Below, piece by piece: positions 42,832 to 51,878 of a stretch of 64,000 nucleotides of DNA. The position numbers and the translations under genes are program-made. Position 1 is the first letter of the stretch; each line of letters starts with the position of its first letter. The notes beneath the pieces were generated by a model. The model searched no databases and was not told the origin of the DNA. It worked only from the letters and a program-made list of their open reading frames with translations. Source of the stretch: Hyphomicrobiaceae bacterium (GTDB taxonomy: Bacteria > Pseudomonadota > Alphaproteobacteria > Rhizobiales > Hyphomicrobiaceae); NCBI GenBank assembly GCA_020638055.1, contig JACKJH010000001.1, forward strand, positions 868,001 through 932,000. The letters are read 5' to 3'.

Positions 42832-43908
42832 CTATTTTTCCTGCTTGGCGGGATCTTTATTCTCTTCGGTCGCTTTTTCTGTTGCCGGGTCCTTGGCTTT
42901 GGCGTCCGAGGTGGCGCCTGCATCGCCACCAGCCGCCTTGTCAGCGGCGTCCTTGGCTTCGATCTGTTTTTTAATCAGTTCTTCAATCTGCTTTCGCTTG
43001 GCATCCTGTTCGCTGACCTGCTGTTCGGCCTCCTTCTTGATCTCGGGGTCGACATATTCAATCTTGGCGCCTTCGCGCAGCTTAGCTGCAACGGCCTGGG
43101 CGCGCTGATGGATCATGGCGGCAAGGATGCGGTCCTTGACCTGATCGAAGGTTGGAGGTGGTTTCTGGCGGCGGTCCTCAAGCTTGATCAGGTGCCATCC
43201 GAACTGGCTTTTGACCGGATCCGATACTTCTCCCTTTTTCAAGGAAAAGGCCGCTTGTTCGAAGGCGGGGACCATCTGGCCGCTGCTGAAATAGCCCAGC
43301 ATTCCGCCATCATCCTTTGTTCCTGGGTCTTTGGAGTGTTCCTTGGCGAGAGCAGCAAAATCGGCCCCTTCAGCAAGCTTTTTCTTCAGGTCCTTGGCCT
43401 CCTCCTCGGTTTCGACCAGGATATGGCGCGCTTGCACTTCTTCTTGCGTTTTTAATCCCTTCACTTGGTCGTCATAAAACGTCTTGGCGGCGGCTTCGCT
43501 GATTGAGTTATTGATTTCCTTGTCAAAATAGGCGTCGCGAAGGGCGCGATTGCGCCAGTATTTCATGCGGTCGTCGAAATCGGCCTGGCTGGACAGATCA
43601 GCCTTCTCGGCCGCTTTGGCGAAGAGATTGTTTTCAATAAGGAATTCAACAAGAACCCGGCGTTTTGTCGGCTCAGGCAGTTGACCCAGATCGCGGCCAA
43701 TTTCTTCTTCGGCAAATTTGAGGTCCGATTCAGTGATTGGCATGCCGTTGACCGTGGCAAGCACCTTGGCGCTGCCGGCTTCTGAAGTGGCTGCTTTGTC
43801 TTGTGCCACAACTGGCATTACCCAAAGTGTCATTGCGAGCAAAAGCGCGACTGAGGCTAACACGAGCCCCGGTTTGAGCGATGTTAAGGGCGGAAAAGCA
43901 TGTTTCAC
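42832..43908 (-). CDS. Periplasmic PpiC-type (parvulin) peptidyl-prolyl isomerase
   Basis: A secreted folding helper. The likely product starts at GTG 43908 (AGGA upstream) with a signal peptide, LVLASVALLLAMTLWVMPVVA, cut near residue 38; longer ATG-initiated forms from 43986 would bury it. Residues about 70-160 form a SurA/PrsA-like helical region; the parvulin domain follows (EEVQARHILVETEEEAKDL, GGMLGYFSSGQMVPAFE, PVKSQFGWHLIKL). The C-terminus is a Lys/Glu/Ala-rich tail of about 80 residues, probably disordered or coiled. It is divergent from secA, a functional fit for protein export. Confidence 0.85.
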   Translation of the reverse strand: MKHAFPPLTSLKPGLVLASVALLLAMTLWVMPVVAQDKAATSEAGSAKVLATVNGMPITESDLKFAEEEIGRDLGQLPEPTKRRVLVEFLIENNLFAKAAEKADLSSQADFDDRMKYWRNRALRDAYFDKEINNSISEAAAKTFYDDQVKGLKTQEEVQARHILVETEEEAKDLKKKLAEGADFAALAKEHSKDPGTKDDGGMLGYFSSGQMVPAFEQAAFSLKKGEVSDPVKSQFGWHLIKLEDRRQKPPPTFDQVKDRILAAMIHQRAQAVAAKLREGAKIEYVDPEIKKEAEQQVSEQDAKRKQIEELIKKQIEAKDAADKAAGGDAGATSDAKAKDPATEKATEENKDPAKQEK

Positions 43909-44363
43909 GGGCTCAATTCCTGATTGTAAGCGCCACAAGCGGGTCAACGAGGCGGCAAGGGGTTTATCGGTTGATTTCCGGGGCATGGATAAACGGGCTG
44001 CCTCAGCCTGCCAAGTTAAGCTTTCGAAACAAGAGGAGTTCCAGGGTGCGGGAAAGATGAACAAGGTGGCAAGGTCCAGTGCTTCATCAAGCGGCACGAA
44101 GTGGGATCAGATGTCGTCCATTGCAGTGCGCCGCGTTGACAAGCGCCCCTGCCAATCCTTATCTCTGCGGCGAACACGTGTTGCCGGGCCGCCGCAAATC
44201 CATTCAATGGTGGGGTGAAGGCGTAGCTATTCTTTGCCTCCGTTCGCGAATGCCCGTCAGCGACATGCTTTTTTGCGTCTGGGCAGCAATGTCTTGCAGG
44301 CTTTCGGGCTGGTGCTTGGCGTTGCCTGCAGGCGTTTCACTCTAATTTTTAAGGACACCTTGC

Positions 44364-47300
44364 ATGCTGTCGTCGTTCGGTTCGATCGCCTCGAAGATCT
44401 TCGGCTCCTCGAACGATCGTCGTGTGCGCAGCTTTCATCCCCGTGTGGCGGAAATCAACGCCCTGGAGGATGAAATCTCAAAGCTCACGGATGATGAGCT
44501 CAAGGCGCGCACGGCAGCCTTCAGGGCGGAACTCGCCGGAGGAAAATCTCTCGACGATCTTTTGGTACCGGCATTCGCCACTGTGCGCGAGGCAGCCAAG
44601 CGGGCGCTTGGCCAGCGTCACTTCGATGTGCAGTTGATTGGCGGCATGGTGCTTCACGGTGGTGGCATCGCGGAGATGAAGACCGGCGAGGGTAAAACGC
44701 TGGTCGCTACGCTTGCGGTCTATTTGAACGCTCTCGCCGAAAGAGGGGTGCATGTTGTTACCGTCAACGACTACCTTGCAAGTCGTGACGCAGAATGGAT
44801 GGGCAGGGTCTACAAGTTCCTCGGTCTGAGTGTCGGCTGCATCGTGCATGGATTGGAAGACGAGCAGCGCAAGGAGCAGTACGCTTGCGACGTCACCTAT
44901 GCCACCAACAATGAACTGGGTTTCGATTATCTGCGCGACAACATGAAAATGAGCGCAGACGAGATGGTGCAACGCGGGCATGCGTTTGCCATCGTCGACG
45001 AAGTTGATTCCATCCTGATCGACGAAGCGCGTACTCCGCTCATCATTTCTGGAGCTGTCGAGGACCGCACGGAACTTTATGTAGCGATCGACAAGTTCAT
45101 TCCGCAGATCGAACCTGAGCACTTCGAACTCGACGAAAAACAGCGCCAGGTCTCGTTCACCGATGCCGGCAACGAATACCTTGAGCAGCTTCTGGCGGGA
45201 TCGGGGTTGCTGGAGGGTTCGCTTTACGACAGCGAGAATGTAACGATTGTCCACCACCTCAATCAGGCGCTCAGGGCGCATAAATTGTTCCAGCGCGACA
45301 AGGATTATATCGTCAAAGGCAACGAGGTTGTCATCATTGACGAATTCACCGGGCGCATGATGCCGGGCCGTCGTTATTCGGAAGGGCTGCATCAGGCACT
45401 TGAAGCCAAGGAAGGCGTGGCGATCCAACCGGAAAACCAGACGCTGGCTTCGATCACATTCCAGAACTACTTCCGCCTTTATGACAAGTTGGCGGGCATG
45501 ACCGGCACGGCTGCTACCGAAGCCAGCGAGTTCATGGACATCTATGGCCTCGACGTTGCCGAAATTCCGACAAATCGCGAGATCGCACGTATCGACGATG
45601 ATGACGAGGTTTATCGCACACAACCTGAAAAGCTTGCCGCAATCAGCATGACGATTGCAGATTGCGCGCGTCGCGGACAGCCATTGCTGGTGGGTACTGT
45701 TTCGATCGAAAAGTCAGAACAGCTTGCCGGGCTGCTTTCTGACAAGGCCTATATCAAACAACTTGGTGAGAAGCTGTTTGAACGGGCAAAAGAGCTGAAA
45801 CACGAACGCGACAAGGAACACAAGGATTACTTGGAGGATTTGGGGCAGCACCTCATCGATATTTCCAAAAAGGCCAAGGCTGGCGAGCAGGTGATTTTGC
45901 ATCAAGTGCTCAACGCGCGCTACCACGAACAAGAAGCCAACATCATCGCGCAGGCCGGTGTGCCAGGTGCCATAACGATCGCCACCAACATGGCAGGTCG
46001 CGGCACCGATATTCAGTTGGGCGGCAACGTCGAATACCGCTTGCGTGACTGGAAAGCTGTTGAGGAAGGGAAGGGCAACTCCCCCAGCGACGCCGAGGTT
46101 GCCAAGAAGGAAGCGGAAATCCGCGCAGAAATCGAAACGTTGAAGTCGCAGGCGCTGGAAGCCGGTGGGCTTTATGTGTTGGGCACTGAGCGGCACGAAA
46201 GCCGCCGCATCGACAATCAGCTCAGGGGACGCTCGGGCCGCCAGGGTGACCCGGGCCGGTCCAGGTTCTACCTGGCGCTTGACGATGATCTAATGCGCAT
46301 CTTCGGTTCAGAGCGGATGGACAAGGTTGTCGGCGCGCTTGGCATGAAGGAAGGCGATGTCATCTCGCATCGCATGATGAACAAGTCTCTTGAGGTGGCG
46401 CAGAACAAGGTCGAAGCGCGCAACTTCGACATCAGAAAGCAGATCCTGAAATACGACGACGTCATGAACGACCAGCGCAAGGTCATCTTCGATCATCGCA
46501 AAGAGATCATGGCGGAGGATGACGTTTCGGACATGGTTTCGGACATGCGCCGTCAAGTGATCGGTGAGCTTGTTTCGCGGCACATTCCTGAGAACGCCTA
46601 CGCTGAACAATGGGATTCTGAGGGCTTGCAGGAGGCAATCAAGGAAACGTTTGATCTCGACATTCCCATTCCCGAGTGGGCGGACGAGGAAGGCATTGCT
46701 GACGAGGAAATCAGGGAGCGCCTGGAAAAAGCCATCGAAGAAAAGGCAGAGGCCTTGCTTGGTGAGGTCGGGCAGGACGTGCTCGGCAACTACCAGGGCG
46801 CCAAGGGGTTCTTGAATGTTGTCGGCGACGATGCGGCCCTCAAAGCGATGGTCGATAATCCCGAAGGCAAGTTGGCAGATATCGGCCGCTACCTCTACAA
46901 CTCGCCGAACCCGGTATTTACCATCACGGGCCTTTCGGCTGAGGAAGCATCTCAACAGGCATGGGGGATCGGCGATCAGTTCGTGCAGCAGTACACGGAC
47001 GCACAAGGTTTCACAAAGGCGATTGAGGAAATAGGCGATCTATCCCCTGTTGCGCTTGGCGCTGATCGTTTGCGCGAGATCGAGAAAATGATTCTGCTGC
47101 AGACGCTCGACCAACTTTGGCGTGAGCATCTGGTGACGCTTGAACATCTCAGGCAGGTGATCGGTTTCCGTGCCTACGGGCAACGCGATCCGCTGAACGA
47201 ATACAAGAGTGAATCATTCACCCTATTCGAGCACATGCTGGTTCGATTGCGCGAGCAGGTGACGCGGGTGTTGATGCACCTTAAGCCCAGCGAGGGGGAT

Positions 47301-47597
47301 GTAGATGATGATGAGTTCCTGCCTGACACGCAGGAGCTGCCGCCCATGCAGGCCCATCATATCGATCCGGTTACAGGTGTTGACGAGTTTGCGATGGCAG
47401 ATGCGGCGATACAGGGTGGCAGTTCGTTGCTGCCGCCCGAGCCTGAGCCCGAACGCCGTGAACCGGTTCGGCACAGGAAAGCTGGCAGTGAACTCGATCC
47501 CAATGATCCGCAAACGTGGGGCAAGGTGGCCAGGAATGCGCCATGTCCGTGCGGTTCGGGCAAGAAATACAAACATTGCCACGGTAAGCACGCGTGA
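44364..47597 (+). CDS. secA: Preprotein translocase ATPase SecA
   Basis: The motor of the Sec pathway. Seen: Walker A MKTGEGKT (105-112), DEVDSILIDEARTPLIISGA, TNMAGRGTDIQLGGNVEYRL, GTERHESRRIDNQLRGRSG and the C-terminal zinc site CPCGSGKKYKHCHGKHA. The protein is 1077 residues against about 900 in E. coli. Extra sequence sits after SIEKSEQLAGLL (a helical stretch of about 55), after VEYRL (as in other alphaproteobacteria), and about 110 residues from GNYQGAKGFL to LGADR ahead of LREIEKMILLQTLDQLWREH. AAGGA lies before the ATG. Monocistronic, divergent from the isomerase gene. Confidence 0.96.
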   Translation: MLSSFGSIASKIFGSSNDRRVRSFHPRVAEINALEDEISKLTDDELKARTAAFRAELAGGKSLDDLLVPAFATVREAAKRALGQRHFDVQLIGGMVLHGGGIAEMKTGEGKTLVATLAVYLNALAERGVHVVTVNDYLASRDAEWMGRVYKFLGLSVGCIVHGLEDEQRKEQYACDVTYATNNELGFDYLRDNMKMSADEMVQRGHAFAIVDEVDSILIDEARTPLIISGAVEDRTELYVAIDKFIPQIEPEHFELDEKQRQVSFTDAGNEYLEQLLAGSGLLEGSLYDSENVTIVHHLNQALRAHKLFQRDKDYIVKGNEVVIIDEFTGRMMPGRRYSEGLHQALEAKEGVAIQPENQTLASITFQNYFRLYDKLAGMTGTAATEASEFMDIYGLDVAEIPTNREIARIDDDDEVYRTQPEKLAAISMTIADCARRGQPLLVGTVSIEKSEQLAGLLSDKAYIKQLGEKLFERAKELKHERDKEHKDYLEDLGQHLIDISKKAKAGEQVILHQVLNARYHEQEANIIAQAGVPGAITIATNMAGRGTDIQLGGNVEYRLRDWKAVEEGKGNSPSDAEVAKKEAEIRAEIETLKSQALEAGGLYVLGTERHESRRIDNQLRGRSGRQGDPGRSRFYLALDDDLMRIFGSERMDKVVGALGMKEGDVISHRMMNKSLEVAQNKVEARNFDIRKQILKYDDVMNDQRKVIFDHRKEIMAEDDVSDMVSDMRRQVIGELVSRHIPENAYAEQWDSEGLQEAIKETFDLDIPIPEWADEEGIADEEIRERLEKAIEEKAEALLGEVGQDVLGNYQGAKGFLNVVGDDAALKAMVDNPEGKLADIGRYLYNSPNPVFTITGLSAEEASQQAWGIGDQFVQQYTDAQGFTKAIEEIGDLSPVALGADRLREIEKMILLQTLDQLWREHLVTLEHLRQVIGFRAYGQRDPLNEYKSESFTLFEHMLVRLREQVTRVLMHLKPSEGDVDDDEFLPDTQELPPMQAHHIDPVTGVDEFAMADAAIQGGSSLLPPEPEPERREPVRHRKAGSELDPNDPQTWGKVARNAPCPCGSGKKYKHCHGKHA

Positions 47598-47610
47598 TGC
47601 TTGTCGATGA

Positions 47611-47628
47611 ACGTGCCGCAAGGCACGT
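47611..47628. terminator. Hairpin after secA
   Basis: ACGTGCC GCAA GGCACGT: a 7-pair stem with a stable GCAA tetraloop, 14 bases after the secA stop, between the convergent secA and glpK. No U-run on either strand, so its role as a terminator is likely but not certain. Confidence 0.45.
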
Positions 47629-47749
47629 GTGGCGGGCGTGTTGCCTTGTTCGGTAGTTTTGCGTCGACGATTCAATAACGCTGGGGTCCGCTGGGGTCCA
47701 AGGCAGACCGGGTTTGCGCATCTGATCGGCACCCGACAGTGCGCGTTCG

Positions 47750-49261
47750 TCATGCCTGGTCGTGGGCACCTTGTGCAAACCCGATGACTGAGGCGACGGC
47801 ACTCTGCCAGCGATTGTAGGCTCTTTCGCGGGTGACTGCATCCGCGCTTGGGGAGAAGCGTGCCTCGGCCTGCCATGTATTGGCGAATTCTTCCTTGGTG
47901 GGCAGAATTCCGGCTTTGGCGCCGGCGAGCCACGCCGCGCCCATCGCAGTCGTTTCGTGAAGTATCGGTCGTTCCACCGGGCTATCGACGGTATCGGCGA
48001 GCATTTGCAGAAAAATGTCGTTTGCAACCATCCCGCCGTCGACGCGCAGAATTGTCTGTTCGCCTTGCTGCCAATCTCGCCGCATCGCTTCGAGAAGATC
48101 CCTGGTTTGGAAAGCGTTCGCCTGCAGAACGGCTCGTGCTAGCTCTTTGGGGCCGGTGTTGCGGGTCAACCCGAACACAGCGCCGCGCGCGTCAGGCTCC
48201 CAGTAGGGTGCGCCCAAGCCTACGAAAGCGGGTACAACAATTACATCCTGAGCGGGATCGGCGGCGGCGGCCAGACGTTCGGTTTCACTGGACTGAGCGA
48301 TGACGCCCAAGCCGTCACGAAGCCACTGCACCGCGGCGCCTGCAATGAAGATTGCGCCTTCAAGCGCATAGGTGGTTTCGCCATCCAAATCGTATGCGAT
48401 TGTGGTCAAGAGCCGGTTGGATGAGGGTACGGCCACTGCTCCGGTGTTGAGAACGGCAAAGCAGCCGGTTCCATAGGTTGTCTTCATCATGCCGGGTGAA
48501 AAACAACACTGTCCGATGGTTGCCGCGTGCTGATCGCCGGCCATGCCCAGGATGGGAATGCTTGCGCCAAATATTTCGGCGTCGGTGCTGCCGAAGTGAG
48601 CGTTCGACGAATGCACTTGGGGGAGCACGGCCATGGGGATGCCGAACGCTTCGCACAGTGTTTCGTCCCATCGATGCTTGTGAATATCATATAGAGCGGT
48701 GCGGCAGGCGTTGGTCGCATCAGTTGCGTGGACGCGTCCGTCTGTGAGCCGGTAGAGCAGCCAACTGTCGACGGTGCCAAAGGCAATCCGCCCAGCTTCG
48801 GCAGCACGACGTGCACCCTCGACGTTGTCCAGAAGCCAGGCGATCTTGCTTGCAGAAAAATAAGGATCAAGGCGAAGCCCCGTCTTGGCGGTCAACTCCG
48901 GCTCCAGACCCTGTGCTGCGAGTGTTCTGCACATGGGTGCCGTGCGCCTGTCCTGCCAGACGATGGCGCGGTGGATGGGCTTGGCGGTTTGCCGGTCCCA
49001 AAGAATCGTCGTCTCGCGCTGATTGGTAATGCCGATTGCGGCGATAGCGGTGGCGGTGATGCCAGCCGAATCCATTGCGGTGCGCACCGTTGCAACAGTG
49101 CTGTCGAAGATCTCCTGGGGATCGTGTTCGACCTCGCCGGAGGCCGGGTAGTGCTGGGTGAATTCCTGTTGGCCGATGCCTTTGACTGAGAGCGAGCGGT
49201 CAAAGACGAGAGCGCGGCTTGATGTTGTTCCCTGGTCGATCGCGAGAATATAATCATGCAT
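47750..49261 (-). CDS. glpK: Glycerol kinase
   Basis: Phosphorylates glycerol to sn-glycerol-3-phosphate. FGGY-family hallmarks: AIDQGTTSSRALVFD at the start, GITNQRETTILWDR, AIVWQDRRT, GMAGDQHAATIGQCCF, KTTYGTGCFAVLNTG and GGMVANDIFLQMLAD. 503 residues. It is monocistronic on the minus strand; glpD lies 2.6 kb away on the other strand behind the symporter, so the two glycerol genes flank it. Confidence 0.96.
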   Translation of the reverse strand: MHDYILAIDQGTTSSRALVFDRSLSVKGIGQQEFTQHYPASGEVEHDPQEIFDSTVATVRTAMDSAGITATAIAAIGITNQRETTILWDRQTAKPIHRAIVWQDRRTAPMCRTLAAQGLEPELTAKTGLRLDPYFSASKIAWLLDNVEGARRAAEAGRIAFGTVDSWLLYRLTDGRVHATDATNACRTALYDIHKHRWDETLCEAFGIPMAVLPQVHSSNAHFGSTDAEIFGASIPILGMAGDQHAATIGQCCFSPGMMKTTYGTGCFAVLNTGAVAVPSSNRLLTTIAYDLDGETTYALEGAIFIAGAAVQWLRDGLGVIAQSSETERLAAAADPAQDVIVVPAFVGLGAPYWEPDARGAVFGLTRNTGPKELARAVLQANAFQTRDLLEAMRRDWQQGEQTILRVDGGMVANDIFLQMLADTVDSPVERPILHETTAMGAAWLAGAKAGILPTKEEFANTWQAEARFSPSADAVTRERAYNRWQSAVASVIGFAQGAHDQA

Positions 49262-49368
49262 TCCAAAACCACCATCCGTGTTGGGATCAACCCCTTTTTG
49301 GGTCCGGCGTGAATCACCTTGGCAAGGTTGAGTTGAGGCAACCTTGTGACGTCAAGCTTTCTCTTTTC

Positions 49369-49397
49369 TTGACACTACGTCGCAGGTTCCACATTGT
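49369..49397 (+). promoter_or_regulatory. Candidate sigma-70-type promoter upstream of the small RNA / symporter
   Basis: TTGACA (49369-49374), 17 bases, CATTGT (49392-49397). A perfect -35 with a weak -10 is typical for alphaproteobacterial housekeeping promoters. Transcription would begin near 49404 and meet the terminator at 49467-49507. Confidence 0.55.
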
Positions 49398-49403
49398 GCG
49401 CGC

Positions 49404-49507
49404 ACTCCGGTTGCAGGGCCGCGATCGGAGATAAAAAATCAAAATGGTCCCGAGTCTAGGGAGACGAGCACGGGGTGATGCCGACTGCATCACCCCTGTG
49501 CTTTTTT
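49404..49507 (+). ncRNA. Candidate small RNA or attenuated leader (about 100 nt)
   Basis: A promoter-like pair at 49369-49397 and a strong Rho-independent terminator at 49467-49507 enclose about 100 bases between glpK (other strand) and the symporter, with no credible gene. The segment also has a small TCCC/GGGA hairpin near 49448-49462. Either an independent small RNA or a leader that attenuates the symporter-glpD operon. The start is predicted, not seen. Confidence 0.45.
49467..49507 (+). terminator. Rho-independent terminator / attenuator
   Basis: AGCACGGGGTGATGC (49467-49481) pairs with GCATCACCCCTGTGCT (49487-49502, one bulged T) and is followed by six T (49502-49507). The best terminator in the window. 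There is no + strand gene upstream, which is why a small RNA or attenuator is proposed. The symporter start lies 182 bases downstream. Confidence 0.75.
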
Positions 49508-49688
49508 GTGCATTGCATCAAGATGCGAATGGGAAATTCCGGCATACTGCGGCTGGATACGGTCGCTTAACTTCAAAGCTATTCCCGACAAGGTTAGGGT
49601 GGCACCCGCAGCCGTTTCAGTTTTCTTCGAACCCGAACAAACGTCTGCAAACCGCAGCATGGGATGCGCTGCCCGCAGGGGGAAGCCA

Positions 49689-51869
49689 ATGGCGAAATCA
49701 CAACGCTCCTACTGGCAGCGGACACGACGGCTGGCGATATGGCTTGTCGTGGTTTGGTGCCTGCTAGTGATTGTGGTGCCTCTGGCGGCACCTCAGCTTG
49801 AAGCGATTGCGGTGCTGGATCTACCGCTCAGCTACTACGCGGGCGCGCAAGGGGTGTTGGTGGCGCTCGTCATTGTCTCTTTTCTTTTCGCCTACCGCCA
49901 GCGACGTATCGATACACTTAGAGCATTTTCCGACGAAGTGGATACCGGTTCGTCGCAGAAAATGAGATCAAACCAAAAAGCTAGAGCACTGATTAGATTC
50001 CATCGGATCGAAAAGCGCTCTAGCCAAACTGGAACAGAGAACGAATCGCTTGTTTCGACGACAAGGCCGACCGACCAGTTGGTGCCCGTGCCGGGCAAAG
50101 GCGGCGTCGCCGGGATCACCGGCGCGCTGGCCATGGCGGCAGATTGGCTATCGGGTGCGACGATGGTTGCGATTGCCGGTGCGCTTTATTCTCTCGGCCA
50201 CGACGGTCTCGCCTGGCTTCTTGGCCTGTTCGGTGGTGCCGTGCTGGCCCATGTTCTTGTCGGCCCGCATCTCCAGCGGGCAGGTGGATTTGGGGTTGCG
50301 GAATTCATATCGGGCCGTTTTGGAGGGTTAGCGGGCACTGTTGCCATTGGCATTACCATTATCGCCGCAGCGCTCCTGGTTGGTGCAAACATCAAGGCCA
50401 TTGTGATTGCGCTGGGTGTGCTGCTGCCCGGGTTTCCCGTTGGCGTGGAAGCGAGCATTCTGGCGGCTGTCGTCGTTTTTGCAGCGGCCGCGCTAAGCCG
50501 AGCGATGGCAGGTTTGACCAGACTGCAGGCGGCCGCCTTTCCGTTACTTTTAGCTTCGCTCGTCATGCCGCTGGCGCTCATTGCGCTTAGCGGTGAGGGT
50601 GCAAGGTCCAACCCGGTCTCCTACGGCGGCGTGCTTCAGGCGATCAGTAATATGGAGCTCGATCTGCTTGAGCGGGAACTGGCCGATCCGGTTACGTTGA
50701 AGGCTTACGTGCGGCCGTTGACGAGCGAGACGGCAACCAGTGGCATGCTGCTTGTCCTGTCTGTTGCGCTTGGTTTCATGGCAATGCCGCATGTTTCGAG
50801 GAGGCCGGCGCTGGCGCGATCGGGGGAAGGCGCTCGGTTGATGCCTGCGCTCGCGGTGCTGCTGGTTTTCGTGGGTGTGCTGTTTTTGCCGCCCATGGCA
50901 GCGCTGGCGCGGCACTCGGTCATGGCGCAGCTTGTGGGCAAGGAGGCCACCGCGCTTACATCTGTCGTGTATGAAATGGGCGGGAGGGGCCTTGTCCAGA
51001 TTTGTGGTGTGCCAGCCATATCGGCGGAAGCCGTTGCGAAGGCGTGTGCGGCGCAGGCGGATTGGCCAGGGAGGCTTCGACTGGATGACATAGTCATTGC
51101 GCGCGACCACGTGCTTTTTGCCCTGCCGCTGCTGATGGGGTTACCGGTTCTGGCGGCTTATGCTTTGGCCGTGGCTGTAATCGGGGCTTCGCTGCTTGCG
51201 ATTGGGTGGCTGGGTTCGACGCTGGCGGGGGTTTCTTATCCCGAGTACGTGCAACCCAGTGCAAGGCTAGCATCGGTGCGCCGGATTGGTGTTGTTGTTG
51301 CAGCCACCATGTGCGCGACGTTGGCGGCGGTGACGGTCATGGTTTTGCGGGATGTCGACATCCTGACGCTGATCGGTTGGGCGATGGCTGTGGCCGCTGC
51401 AGGCCTGGCGCCCTCACTCATAGCCGGGATCTGGTCCAAGCGCGCCACCTCGGCCGGTGCTATTGTGGCAATGCTTGCGGGTGCGTTTGTGACACTCTAC
51501 TACATCGTCGGCACGCGCTACTTTGCGGCTGGTTTTCATGAGATGTGGGGCAGTATTTCTGGTGCCGGATACGGTGCCATCGCTGAATACGAGGCGGCGA
51601 AGGAAGCACTCACGGAAGCCTTGGCTGCCGCCGCGGCCGAACCTGGGTCCATGCAGACGCAAGAGGCCATATCCGCAGCCCACCTTGACGTTGCAATGGC
51701 TGCACGAGGCGTGGCCGACTGGTGGGGCATCAAAAGTGTCGGATCGGGTGTCGTGGGAGCTCTCGTGGGTTCGGTGCTTATCGTCATTGTTTCGTTCATC
51801 TCGCCTCGGCCGGGTGCTGTTGCTGTTTCTGTGGTCAGCCACCTGCGCGGCCTTGCCTGGCGTGTATGA
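49689..51869 (+). CDS. Sodium/solute symporter (SSF) with fused DUF4212-like N-terminus
   Basis: A 726-residue inner-membrane transporter. Residues 1-75 match the DUF4212 'small subunit' pattern (YWQRTRRLAIWLVVVWCLLV, then LPLSYYAGAQGVLVALVIVS, two membrane segments). Residues about 78-112 come from the palindromic repeat at 49918-50023. The rest is SSF: AMAADWLSGATMVAIAGALY, GFGVAEFISGRFGGL, then many membrane segments, but the family's first helix seems missing. The VC_2705-type relatives move acetate, propionate or similar. GGGGGAAG precedes the ATG. glpD begins nine bases downstream and is probably co-transcribed. Confidence 0.8.
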   Translation: MAKSQRSYWQRTRRLAIWLVVVWCLLVIVVPLAAPQLEAIAVLDLPLSYYAGAQGVLVALVIVSFLFAYRQRRIDTLRAFSDEVDTGSSQKMRSNQKARALIRFHRIEKRSSQTGTENESLVSTTRPTDQLVPVPGKGGVAGITGALAMAADWLSGATMVAIAGALYSLGHDGLAWLLGLFGGAVLAHVLVGPHLQRAGGFGVAEFISGRFGGLAGTVAIGITIIAAALLVGANIKAIVIALGVLLPGFPVGVEASILAAVVVFAAAALSRAMAGLTRLQAAAFPLLLASLVMPLALIALSGEGARSNPVSYGGVLQAISNMELDLLERELADPVTLKAYVRPLTSETATSGMLLVLSVALGFMAMPHVSRRPALARSGEGARLMPALAVLLVFVGVLFLPPMAALARHSVMAQLVGKEATALTSVVYEMGGRGLVQICGVPAISAEAVAKACAAQADWPGRLRLDDIVIARDHVLFALPLLMGLPVLAAYALAVAVIGASLLAIGWLGSTLAGVSYPEYVQPSARLASVRRIGVVVAATMCATLAAVTVMVLRDVDILTLIGWAMAVAAAGLAPSLIAGIWSKRATSAGAIVAMLAGAFVTLYYIVGTRYFAAGFHEMWGSISGAGYGAIAEYEAAKEALTEALAAAAAEPGSMQTQEAISAAHLDVAMAARGVADWWGIKSVGSGVVGALVGSVLIVIVSFISPRPGAVAVSVVSHLRGLAWRV
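49918..50023 (-). repeat. Palindromic repeat (REP-like) inside the symporter coding frame
   Basis: An inverted copy of the A+B repeat (B: outer arms GCATTTTC/GAAAATGC, A: GAGCGC/GCGCTC type) lying within the symporter gene. In the coding direction it stays open and reads AFSDEVDTGSSQKMR, SNQKARALIRFHRIEKRSS. The same peptide can be read from the minus strand of the intergenic copy at 20104-20252. This resembles the in-frame palindromic elements described in Rickettsia genes. Confidence 0.78.
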
Positions 51870-51878
51870 TGTCACCTC

